DNA of 64,000 nt, taken from assembly GCA_038316335.1 (NCBI GenBank), contig JBBQAM010000007.1:1-64000 (forward strand), in the 5' to 3' direction. Under the pieces are notes generated by a model. The model was not told the DNA's origin. It made no database searches and saw only the letters and a program-made list of their open reading frames with translations. The stretch comes from JALHST01 sp038316335. Its GTDB lineage: Bacteria; Bacteroidota; Bacteroidia; Flavobacteriales; Flavobacteriaceae. Positions 28,458-35,186 of this stretch are shown here, piece by piece. Positions within the stretch are counted from its first letter, which is position 1. Each line of letters begins with the position of its first letter. The translations under genes and the position numbers were made by a program.

Positions 28458-28787
28458 TCAGCTCTCAGGGGCCAATTCAATTTCAAGACCAGCGATGTTC
28501 TCGGTAATGCGTATTTGACACCCCAAGCGGCTATTTTCATGTACGTTAAAGGCTTCTGCTAGCATTGCCTCTTCCTCATCCGATTTTTCAGGGAGTTGAT
28601 GGTCTGAAATTACATAGCATTGACAGGAGGCGCACATGGCCATGCCCCCGCAGATGCCAATGGTGCCTTCGGGTGCAAGTTCATAAGAACGCACTAATTC
28701 CATAAGGTTCATATTCATATCGGTCGGGGCATCTACGATATGCGACACTCCTTCGCGGTCAATAATCCTTAGTTGAATGTCGGTCAT
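28458..28787 (-). CDS. 2Fe-2S ferredoxin (adrenodoxin type)
   Basis: A 109-residue soluble electron carrier. Cluster ligands follow the adrenodoxin pattern: Cys-x5-Cys-x2-Cys (CGGMAMCASC) and a distal Cys in SRLGCQIRI. It begins directly at the stop codon of the upstream reductase with no gap, so the two are translationally coupled and very likely form an electron-transfer pair. The target may be Fe-S assembly (nfu and mrp lie just upstream on the same strand) or a monooxygenase elsewhere. Confidence 0.9.
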   Translation of the reverse strand: MTDIQLRIIDREGVSHIVDAPTDMNMNLMELVRSYELAPEGTIGICGGMAMCASCQCYVISDHQLPEKSDEEEAMLAEAFNVHENSRLGCQIRITENIAGLEIELAPES

Positions 28788-29849
28788 TTAATCTATTGAT
28801 TTTACAACGGCTTTTGGCGCTTCCTTATTGCTTCCATCAAAACCTTGAACTCCCCCTACAGTCGTATATTTCATCACATACTTTTTATCGGGAAATATAC
28901 GCTGGTAGGCACTTTGGCACATTAAGGTGGCTTCATGGAAACCACAAAGTATAAGTTTTAGTTTCCCGGGATACGTATTTACATCCCCAATGGCATAGAT
29001 TCCGGCAATGTTGGTTTGGTAGTCAAAGGTATTTACTTTGATGGCATTTTTTTCTATCTCCAAACCCCAATCGGCAATAGGTCCCAATTTAGGGGAAAGA
29101 CCGAACAAGGGAATGAAATTATCGGTCTCCAAATCATAATCCTCCAAGGGGTTCTCAGATTTTCGAATAGTAACCGCCTCCAAGACGTTTTTCCCTTTAA
29201 GAGCCACTATTTCAGCAGGAGTCACTAAATTAATCTTCCCCTGATTTTTTAACTTTTGGGCCTTCTCAACCGAATCCAATGCCCCGCGAAATTCCTTACG
29301 GCGATGCACCAAGGTGACCTTTGAGGCAATATTCGATAAAAAGATACTCCAATCCAAAGCTGAATCGCCTCCTCCGGCAATAACTACTCGTTTGTTGCGA
29401 AATACCTCAGGATCCTTTATCATATAATCGACACCATGATGCTCGTATTTCTGTAAGTCGTGTAGTATCGGTTTTCGGGGTTCAAAACTTCCCAGGCCAC
29501 CAGCAATGGCAACCACGGGCGCCTGATGCTTGGTGCCGAGGTTCGTCGTAACCAAGAATGAACCGTCCTGCAGGCGTTCAATGGTTTCGGCCCGTTCCCC
29601 CAAGGTAAATCCTGGTTGAAAGGGCTTGATTTGAGCAAGTAGATTATCGACCAATTCCCCGGCCAGTAGCTCAGGAAATCCCGGGATATCATATATCGGC
29701 TTTTTCGGATAGATTTCGGAACATTGGCCCCCAGGTTGGGCAATGGCATCTATTAAGTGGCATTTGAGTTGAAGAAGGCCCGCCTCAAAAACGGCGAAAA
29801 GACCCGTAGGTCCAGCTCCAATTATCAATATATCGGTTTTGATCATCAA
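28788..29849 (-). CDS. Ferredoxin-NADP reductase type 2 (thioredoxin-reductase-like flavoprotein)
   Basis: A 353-residue FAD/NAD(P)-binding oxidoreductase. The FAD motif GAGPTG is at the N-terminus, the NADPH motif VVIAGGGDSALDW near residue 160, and the second FAD motif IYAIGDVNTYPG near 300. The redox-active CxxC of thioredoxin reductases is absent, as expected for the ferredoxin-NADP reductases of the TrxR-like class. It would pass electrons from NADPH to the ferredoxin encoded immediately downstream. A -7 element lies at 29872-29879. Confidence 0.9.
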   Translation of the reverse strand: MMIKTDILIIGAGPTGLFAVFEAGLLQLKCHLIDAIAQPGGQCSEIYPKKPIYDIPGFPELLAGELVDNLLAQIKPFQPGFTLGERAETIERLQDGSFLVTTNLGTKHQAPVVAIAGGLGSFEPRKPILHDLQKYEHHGVDYMIKDPEVFRNKRVVIAGGGDSALDWSIFLSNIASKVTLVHRRKEFRGALDSVEKAQKLKNQGKINLVTPAEIVALKGKNVLEAVTIRKSENPLEDYDLETDNFIPLFGLSPKLGPIADWGLEIEKNAIKVNTFDYQTNIAGIYAIGDVNTYPGKLKLILCGFHEATLMCQSAYQRIFPDKKYVMKYTTVGGVQGFDGSNKEAPKAVVKSID

Positions 29850-29871
29850 GTATCCAAGTTCAAGGTTCCGA

Positions 29872-29879
29872 CAAAGCTA
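29872..29879 (-). promoter_or_regulatory. -7 element of the reductase-ferredoxin operon
   Basis: On the minus strand this reads TAGCTTTG (TAnnTTTG), 22 bp before the reductase ATG at 29849. A CAA at 29895-29897, reading TTG on the minus strand, could be the -33 element, but the spacer is only 15 bp. Confidence 0.45.
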
Positions 29880-29920
29880 GTGTGCGTATGCCTTCAATTC
29901 TATGATAAAAATAAGAAGTT

Positions 29921-30160
29921 TCAACTAAGATTTATTACTTCCTCTATTTGAGGTGCATATTTTTTTATAGTCATCTCGACACCGCTTTTCAAGGTCATCT
30001 GATTGACCGTACAACCAACGCAAGCTCCTTCCAATCTAATTTTTACCGAAGATTCGTTGTCAATGGACACGAGTGAAATGTCACCTCCGTCATTTTGTAA
30101 AAATGGACGTATTTCATCCAGCGCCTTTTCCACATTCAATCGTAGCTCCTCTGAAGTCAT
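29921..30160 (-). CDS. NifU C-terminal-domain Fe-S scaffold/carrier (Nfu)
   Basis: A 79-residue Nfu domain that carries a 4Fe-4S cluster and hands it to apo-proteins. Cys47 and Cys50 form the CVGC motif, followed by the usual TVNQMTLKSGVEMTIKKY. RPFLQNDGGDISLV at the N-terminus is the classical Nfu start. It follows the mrp gene with a 1-bp gap, so the two Fe-S carriers are co-expressed. Confidence 0.93.
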   Translation of the reverse strand: MTSEELRLNVEKALDEIRPFLQNDGGDISLVSIDNESSVKIRLEGACVGCTVNQMTLKSGVEMTIKKYAPQIEEVINLS

Positions 30161-30161
30161 C

Positions 30162-31301
30162 CTATTTTCTTTTAACAGCCGAACAACCGGCCATCGTTAT
30201 TATTTTAATTGCCTCTGTAGGAGGCAACTGTTCGTTTCGATCGACTACTTCCTGGACGATGTTCTTCGTCAAGGCCTCAAAAGCGGTTTCGATCGGCGTC
30301 GCGGTCTGCAGGGCGGCAGGCCTCCCTGCATCGCCTGCTTCGCGAATACTCTGAACCAAGGGTATTTCTCCCAAAAACGGCACTTTTAGATCCTCCGCCA
30401 AATGTCGTGCACCTTCCTTTCCAAAGATATAGTATTTGTTATTCGGAAGTTCTTCTGGTGTAAAATACGCCATGTTTTCTACAATTCCCAATACAGGAAC
30501 ATTGATTGCCTCTTGTTGGAACATCGCAACGCCTTTCCGAGCATCGGCCAATGCCACTTCCTGTGGAGTACTAACAACTACAGCCCCCGTTACTGGTAGC
30601 GCTTGCATAATACTCAAATGGATATCGCCTGTCCCAGGTGGTAGGTCGATTAGCATAAAATCCAAATCTCCCCAATGTGCGTCGAAAATCATTTGATTCA
30701 ACGCTTTTGACGCCATAGGACCTCGCCAGATTACTGCTTGATTCGGTTGGGTAAAGAATCCTATCGACAATAATTTTACACCATAACTCTCAATCGGTTT
30801 CATTTTTGATTTGCCCTGAACAGTGACCGCCAAAGGCTTTTCATTGGCAACATCGAACATTATGGGCATCGAAGGACCGTAAATATCCGCATCTAAAAGG
30901 CCAACCTTGAAGCCCATTTTAGCTAGGGTAACCGCTAGGTTTGCCGTTACGGTCGATTTGCCTACACCTCCCTTTCCAGAGGCAATGGCAATAATATTTT
31001 GAATTCCTGGGATAGGTTTCCCTTTGATTTCATTCGTCTTTGGCTTGATCGGGGCATCGACCTTAATATTGATCTTTATTTTCGCTTTTTCATACACCTG
31101 CTGATGGATGATCTTTAAGATCTCAACCTCGGTCTTTTTTCGCGCCTGTAGACTAGGATTTGAAATCGTGATATCAATTTCTACCTCGTCACCAAATATC
31201 TGTATATTCCGCACGGCACCACTTTCGACCATATTTTGTCCTTCACCAGGGACCGTTATCGTTTCAAGTGCCTTAAATACTTCCTTTTTATCGATTTTCA
31301 T
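30162..31301 (-). CDS. Mrp/NBP35-family Fe-S carrier ATPase (ApbC-like), lacking the C-terminal CxxC
   Basis: A 379-residue P-loop protein with an N-terminal MIP18 (DUF59) domain (about 1-85) and a deviant Walker A SGKGGVGKST at 108-117, then GLLDADIYGPS, LIDLPPGTGD and VVSTPQEVALADARKG. It is thought to bind and deliver Fe-S clusters in an ATP-dependent way. In most Mrp/ApbC proteins the segment after ENMAYF holds a CxxC that bridges the cluster between subunits; here it reads TPEELPNNKYYIFGKEG with no cysteine. The downstream Nfu, with its own CVGC, may supply the cluster ligands. It has its own -7 element at 31324-31331. Confidence 0.93.
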   Translation of the reverse strand: MKIDKKEVFKALETITVPGEGQNMVESGAVRNIQIFGDEVEIDITISNPSLQARKKTEVEILKIIHQQVYEKAKIKINIKVDAPIKPKTNEIKGKPIPGIQNIIAIASGKGGVGKSTVTANLAVTLAKMGFKVGLLDADIYGPSMPIMFDVANEKPLAVTVQGKSKMKPIESYGVKLLSIGFFTQPNQAVIWRGPMASKALNQMIFDAHWGDLDFMLIDLPPGTGDIHLSIMQALPVTGAVVVSTPQEVALADARKGVAMFQQEAINVPVLGIVENMAYFTPEELPNNKYYIFGKEGARHLAEDLKVPFLGEIPLVQSIREAGDAGRPAALQTATPIETAFEALTKNIVQEVVDRNEQLPPTEAIKIITMAGCSAVKRK

Positions 31302-31323
31302 TATATAAAATCATTCTAAACAA

Positions 31324-31331
31324 CAAAGATA
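31324..31331 (-). promoter_or_regulatory. -7 element of the mrp-nfu operon
   Basis: On the minus strand this reads TATCTTTG (TAnnTTTG), 22 bp before the mrp ATG at 31301. Confidence 0.5.
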
Positions 31332-31434
31332 CAGTTTCACTATGAGAAGGTAAAGGGTTGTGATTGAAAAGAAAGATGCACCAATAGATTGATCCTATCC
31401 GTTTTCGCGAGAAGGTGAGGAAGCTAGGTAGCAA

Positions 31435-31782
31435 TTACCCTTGGTCTTGAAGTTCCTTCCAAGGATCCCAAAAATACTTTTCAAAATCTACAATTTGATG
31501 TTCCTTGACCTTGATTCCTTCGTTTTCCAATAACTGTTGCATCAAATTGGTGCCTTCAAAATGATGTTTTCCCGTGAGCAATCCTATTTTGTTCACTACT
31601 CTGTGGGCCGGAACATCGCCTTGTTTTTCTGAAACGTTCATGGCCCAACCTACCATACGTGCACTCCGCGCTGCGCCGAGATATTTGGCAATTGCACCAT
31701 ATGAAGTAACCCTTCCGTATGGGATCTGCCGTGCGACCTCATATACCTTTTGAAAGAAGTCTTTGTTTTCAGTTTTTGTCAT
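31435..31782 (-). CDS. Alkyltransferase-like protein (ATL; MGMT-fold, Cys replaced by Ala)
   Basis: A 115-residue protein with only the DNA-binding domain of O6-methylguanine-DNA methyltransferase (IPYGRVTSYGAIAKYLG, SARMVGWAMN). The acceptor motif PCHRV is changed to PAHRV (Ala59), so it cannot take up an alkyl group. ATL proteins bind O6-alkylguanine and flag it for nucleotide-excision repair. The better-known bacterial ATL, E. coli YbaZ, has Trp at this place. It is the last gene of a trmB-LysE-ATL unit, and its ATG overlaps the LysE stop by 4 bp. Confidence 0.88.
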   Translation of the reverse strand: MTKTENKDFFQKVYEVARQIPYGRVTSYGAIAKYLGAARSARMVGWAMNVSEKQGDVPAHRVVNKIGLLTGKHHFEGTNLMQQLLENEGIKVKEHQIVDFEKYFWDPWKELQDQG

Positions 31783-32408
31783 TTGTACAAAATCCTAATA
31801 ATTGTAATCACCAAAAGCACCATCATAAGAGCGCTTAAAATATAATTGCTGTTTTTGGAAAATCGATTGGTCTTCGTCTCCATTTTATTGAAGTAAAATA
31901 CATAAAGATAAAGCACTGCAAAAGTGCCGAATCCGGCCGCCAAAATAAAAATAACGATATCGGTTGGGGCGAATTGGATCCATCCAGAAGCATTCCACAT
32001 AGCATTCAGGCCGCTGTAATAGGGAATGGTCAACAAATTTAAAGCTGCCAAAAAGAACCCCTTATAAAAACTATTCCTCTTACTAACGACTTTCTTTTTG
32101 GGCACTTTTACCTTGTTTCTACGAGCCGCTATAAAAAAATAAACGGTAAAAAAAGCGAAGACCAGTAGGGCCAATTTTAATAGGAGATCGATTACCTCTG
32201 GATTTCTATAGAGAAATTTTGAGATCAGAACTGCAATGTACGCCTGGATAATTATCATACTCGATACCCCGAGACTAAAAATCACCCCATTCAATTTGCC
32301 TTTTTCAACACTTGTCTTAGCGGCGTTTATGTTCAATAGGCCGGGAGGCACAGTCGCCATAAAGGCGGCAGAAAAAGTCGCAAAGAAAAGAATTAACAAG
32401 TGCTCCAT
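31779..32408 (-). CDS. LysE/RhtB-family amino-acid exporter
   Basis: A 209-residue inner-membrane protein with about six hydrophobic helices. The N-terminal ATVPPGLLNINAAKTSVEKG is the family's first-helix motif (PGP-like, here PPG). The basic loop RRNKVKVPKKKVVSKRNSFYKG separates the two halves. Members export amino acids or metabolites. It starts 3 bp after trmB and its stop overlaps the ATL start, so it is co-transcribed with both; no metabolic link between the three is obvious. Confidence 0.83.
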   Translation of the reverse strand: MEHLLILFFATFSAAFMATVPPGLLNINAAKTSVEKGKLNGVIFSLGVSSMIIIQAYIAVLISKFLYRNPEVIDLLLKLALLVFAFFTVYFFIAARRNKVKVPKKKVVSKRNSFYKGFFLAALNLLTIPYYSGLNAMWNASGWIQFAPTDIVIFILAAGFGTFAVLYLYVFYFNKMETKTNRFSKNSNYILSALMMVLLVITIIRILYK

Positions 32409-32411
32409 GGA

Positions 32412-33083
32412 TCAATGAATTCGAAACTGCAAATAGGTAATCGATTTCCCCCTTTCAAGATACTGTTTTTCATAGAAAGTCTGGATCCCCAAAACATTTT
32501 CCGGGCTCCCTTCATTTTTATAGACATCATGGTTCGCATAGCGTATTTCCAACCCCATGCCTTGCAATAGTCCCAAGGTGTAACCATGCATAAATTCACT
32601 ATCCGTTTTTAAATGGAGTATCCCTTGAGATTTTAGAATAGTTCGGTATTTTTTCAAAAATTCGGGATTGGTCATCCGATGTTTGGTACGCTTATATTTT
32701 ATCTGGGGGTCAGGAAAGGTAATCCAGATTTCAGAAACCTCATCTTTATCGAAAAGTTGGTCGATACACTCAATCTGAGTTCTAAGAAACGCCACATTTC
32801 GTAGCTTCTCTTCAAGGGCTGTTTTGGCCCCACGCCACAATCGTGCTCCTTTTATATCGATGCCTATAAAATTTAGCTCGGGATTTTGTCTGGCAAGCCC
32901 CAGGGTATATTCGCCCTTACCACAACCCAATTCTAGGACAATGGGATTCGTATTGCCAAAGTGGGACGCCCAATTCCCTTTAAGGCCGATATCCCCTGAT
33001 TGAATATGTTCTCTTTTTGGCTGTACGACGTTCTTAAATTGTTCATTATCCTTAAAACGCCTCAACTTATTTTTACTTCCCAC
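32412..33083 (-). CDS. trmB: tRNA (guanine-N7)-methyltransferase, GTG start
   Basis: A 223-residue SAM-dependent enzyme that makes m7G46 in tRNA variable loops. LELGCGKGEYTLGLA binds SAM; IDIKGARLWRGAKTALEE and WITFPDPQIKYKRTKHRM are TrmB signatures. Flavobacterial TrmBs begin MGSKNKLxRF; here that segment begins with GTG at 33083, and a TAnnTTTG element (33104-33111) lies between it and the upstream ATG at 33116. The longer start would be outside the transcript, so GTG is chosen. It heads the trmB-LysE-ATL unit. Confidence 0.92.
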   Translation of the reverse strand: MGSKNKLRRFKDNEQFKNVVQPKREHIQSGDIGLKGNWASHFGNTNPIVLELGCGKGEYTLGLARQNPELNFIGIDIKGARLWRGAKTALEEKLRNVAFLRTQIECIDQLFDKDEVSEIWITFPDPQIKYKRTKHRMTNPEFLKKYRTILKSQGILHLKTDSEFMHGYTLGLLQGMGLEIRYANHDVYKNEGSPENVLGIQTFYEKQYLERGKSITYLQFRIH

Positions 33084-33103
33084 TAAAAAGTATTTTTGAA
33101 CGA

Positions 33104-33111
33104 CAAAGCTA
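33104..33111 (-). promoter_or_regulatory. -7 element upstream of trmB
   Basis: Reads TAGCTTTG on the minus strand, 20 bp upstream of the GTG start. It overlaps the longer open frame's first codons and so argues for the internal start. Confidence 0.45.
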
Positions 33112-33139
33112 GGCAAATATTGGTATCAGCATGCAGAAA

Positions 33140-34195
33140 CTATGAAGATAGAACCTTTGTTTTTTCCAATGTAAATGAAAATTCGGAGCCGACGCCGATC
33201 TCGCTCTCAACAAAGATTTTTTCATTATGTGCCTCAATAAGATGTTTGACAATCGAGAGACCGAGGCCTGAGCCTCCTTCACTTCTACTGCCACTTTTGT
33301 CCACCCTGTAAAATCGCTCAAAAATTCGTTGGATATCCTTTTTAGGAATCCCTTCTCCATTGTCGGTGACCCTTACGATAATCTTGTTCTTTATCAGGTT
33401 TTCAACACTCACCTCGGTAGTACCATTGGTATGACCGTATTTAATCGAATTGACCAATAGATTGATAAGTACCTGTTGAATCTTTTCCTTATCGGCGTAT
33501 ACCATGATCGGCTTGATATATTCGGTATCGAATGTTAGGGCAATTTGCTTTTTAGCGGCCTTCATTTCCAAAAGTTCAAAAGCCCCTTCGATAACTTCAA
33601 TGATATCAAAATCCTTTCGCTCAAGATTTAGGTCACCGACCTCCAATTTTGTGATAAGATCCAAATCCTTGACGATATAGATAAGCCTATCAACTCCTTT
33701 TGCTGCTCTTTGTAAATATTTTTTTCTGATATTCTTGTTTTCCACGGCCCCATCCAACAAGGTTTCTATATAACCTTGTACGGTAAATAGCGGGGTCTTC
33801 AATTCGTGTGAAACATTGCCCAAAAAATCGCGCCGGTATTCTTCCCGAATTTTTAAGGTGTCGATCTCTATTTTCTTACCCTGCGCAAATTTTTCGATTT
33901 CTTCAGTCAAGCTGCGCATATCGGTCGTAATCGTTCCCGAGGTGGGCGACGAGGATTCTAATAAGGCGACATCATCGTATATTTTTTTGATCCTACGATA
34001 TATAAAACGCTCGATACGGATCTGGAGTAACAAAAATGAGATGATAAACGAAACGATAATAAAGATGAGGAGGAGTTGCCAATTGAAATCGTTAAAGAAC
34101 CATTGTAAAAATACCAGTATCAAAAAAGAAAAGAGCGAAATCAAAAGGGATGATCGAATCGCGAATTTATAAGATTTTTTTAACCGTATGGCCAT
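33140..34195 (-). CDS. Sensor histidine kinase, PhoR-like
   Basis: A 351-residue inner-membrane kinase. Two transmembrane helices (about 15-34 and 39-57) are separated by only a few residues, so there is no periplasmic sensor domain. A linker (60-120) leads to the HisKA domain with His130 in GNVSHELKTPLF and the HATPase domain with N box NLLVNSIKYG, G1 DNGEGIPKKD and G2 GGSGLGLSIVK. Its ATG shares one base with the stop of the response-regulator gene upstream (TAATG). The overall form matches PhoR kinases, which sense phosphate through PstSCAB/PhoU rather than directly; no pst genes are in view, so the PhoR identity is an inference. Confidence 0.87.
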   Translation of the reverse strand: MAIRLKKSYKFAIRSSLLISLFSFLILVFLQWFFNDFNWQLLLIFIIVSFIISFLLLQIRIERFIYRRIKKIYDDVALLESSSPTSGTITTDMRSLTEEIEKFAQGKKIEIDTLKIREEYRRDFLGNVSHELKTPLFTVQGYIETLLDGAVENKNIRKKYLQRAAKGVDRLIYIVKDLDLITKLEVGDLNLERKDFDIIEVIEGAFELLEMKAAKKQIALTFDTEYIKPIMVYADKEKIQQVLINLLVNSIKYGHTNGTTEVSVENLIKNKIIVRVTDNGEGIPKKDIQRIFERFYRVDKSGSRSEGGSGLGLSIVKHLIEAHNEKIFVESEIGVGSEFSFTLEKTKVLSS

Positions 34196-34881
34196 TATAG
34201 AACGAACTTATAGCCGACTCCCTTTACCGTCTTAAAGTTATCATCGCCTATTTTTTCACGAAGCTTTCGAATATGTACATCGATCGTTCGCCCACCAACT
34301 ACCACTTCGCTTCCCCATACCTTATCGAGTATGGCCTCCCGTTTAAAAACCTTATTCGGTTTGGAAGTAAGCAGTGCCAATAGCTCAAATTCCTTTCTTG
34401 GAAGTACTATTTCCTGGCCATTACTGATAATCTTGTATTCCTCCCGATTGATGACAATATTTCCGACGGTAACAATATCCTCATTCGTAGATTCTTCTTC
34501 CTTTAAGCGGCGCAACAGCGATTTCACCTTACTGACCAGGACTTTTGGTTTTATAGGTTTCGTAATATAGTCATCGGCTCCGGCGTCAAAACCGGCAACT
34601 TGCGAATAATCTTCGCCTCGCGCGGTGAGAAAGGTAATAATCGTATTTTCAAGACCCGGTGTTTTGCGAATCGTCTCACATGCCTCTATGCCGTCCATTT
34701 CCGGCATCATTACATCCATGATAATCAAATGGGGTAACTTTTTTTTTGCCTTGGCAACACCTTCCAAACCGTTTTTGGCAGTAAATACCTGGTAGCCCTC
34801 TTCGGTAAGATTATAACTAACGATCTCAAGTATATCTGATTCATCATCTACTAAAAGTATCCGTATTTCACTTTTTTTCAT
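34195..34881 (-). CDS. Response regulator, OmpR/PhoB family
   Basis: A 228-residue transcription factor. The receiver domain (1-120) has the acidic pair Asp12-Asp13, phospho-acceptor Asp56 (IIMDVMMPEMDG), Thr in TFLTARGED and Lys in DDYITKPIKPK. The C-terminal winged helix has LPRKEFELLALL and GGRTIDVHIRKLREKIG, followed by the usual VKGVGYKFVL end. Best match by form is PhoB/PhoP. It is coupled to its kinase and divergent from a lipoprotein/TonB-receptor operon with direct repeats between them, so it probably controls that operon and itself. Confidence 0.92.
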   Translation of the reverse strand: MKKSEIRILLVDDESDILEIVSYNLTEEGYQVFTAKNGLEGVAKAKKKLPHLIIMDVMMPEMDGIEACETIRKTPGLENTIITFLTARGEDYSQVAGFDAGADDYITKPIKPKVLVSKVKSLLRRLKEEESTNEDIVTVGNIVINREEYKIISNGQEIVLPRKEFELLALLTSKPNKVFKREAILDKVWGSEVVVGGRTIDVHIRKLREKIGDDNFKTVKGVGYKFVL

Positions 34882-34909
34882 GTTGATCTCTTTTTACGAT
34901 TAGCGACTT

Positions 34910-34925
34910 CTGTTTATTTAAACAG
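34910..34925. promoter_or_regulatory. Inverted repeat in the leader of the response-regulator gene
   Basis: CTGTTTA-TT-TAAACAG, a perfect 7-bp inverted repeat with a 2-bp centre, 29 bp upstream of the regulator ATG and downstream of its likely -7 element. It could be an operator or a short leader hairpin. Confidence 0.4.
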
Positions 34926-34991
34926 ATAGTATAAGTACTTGAAAATTAACGTCATGAAATAAAATAATTTCCGTTAAATCAATAGTAACGT

Positions 34992-34999
34992 CAAATGTA
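34992..34999 (-). promoter_or_regulatory. -7 element of the response-regulator/kinase operon
   Basis: Reads TACATTTG on the minus strand (TAnnTTTG), giving a leader of about 100 nt before the regulator ATG. The GTAACGTCA word overlaps its downstream edge. Confidence 0.4.
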
Positions 35000-35045
35000 A
35001 AGATAATACGGTTAGTTATAAAGCACTTAACGTTGATTTAATATG

Positions 35046-35096
35046 GTAACACATTGATAACACTATAACAATAGAGGTTTAATGACGAGGTAACAC
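35046..35096 (+). promoter_or_regulatory. Candidate PhoB-type box: phased TAACAC direct repeats
   Basis: TAACAC occurs at 35047-35052, 35058-35063 and 35091-35096. The offsets are 11 and 33 bp, one and three helical turns, so all three face the same side of DNA. PhoB-type regulators bind 11-bp-spaced direct repeats next to a degraded -35. A weak -7-like TTTCTTTG follows at 35116-35123 with no -33 element, placing the last repeat about where an activator would stand in for it. Binding by the adjacent regulator is inferred, not shown. Confidence 0.45.
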
Positions 35097-35186
35097 GCGC
35101 TTCACAAGATGTAGGTTTCTTTGCAACGTAATTAACAAACGAGCATTGCTCACAAACTGAAAATTGAAAAATTAAAAAATCTGGAA

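Larger units (their letters stand above)
34882..35186. other. Divergent regulatory region between the two-component genes and the lipoprotein/TonB-receptor operon
   Basis: 305 bp without a gene, very AT-rich, rich in TAAC-core words: TTAACGTCA (34946-34954), GTAACGTCA (34985-34993), TTAACGTTG (35027-35035), and TAACAC three times (35047, 35058, 35091). It also holds a perfect inverted repeat near the regulator start (34910-34925) and a minus-strand -7 element (34992-34999). Details are given in the separate entries. Confidence 0.6.
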
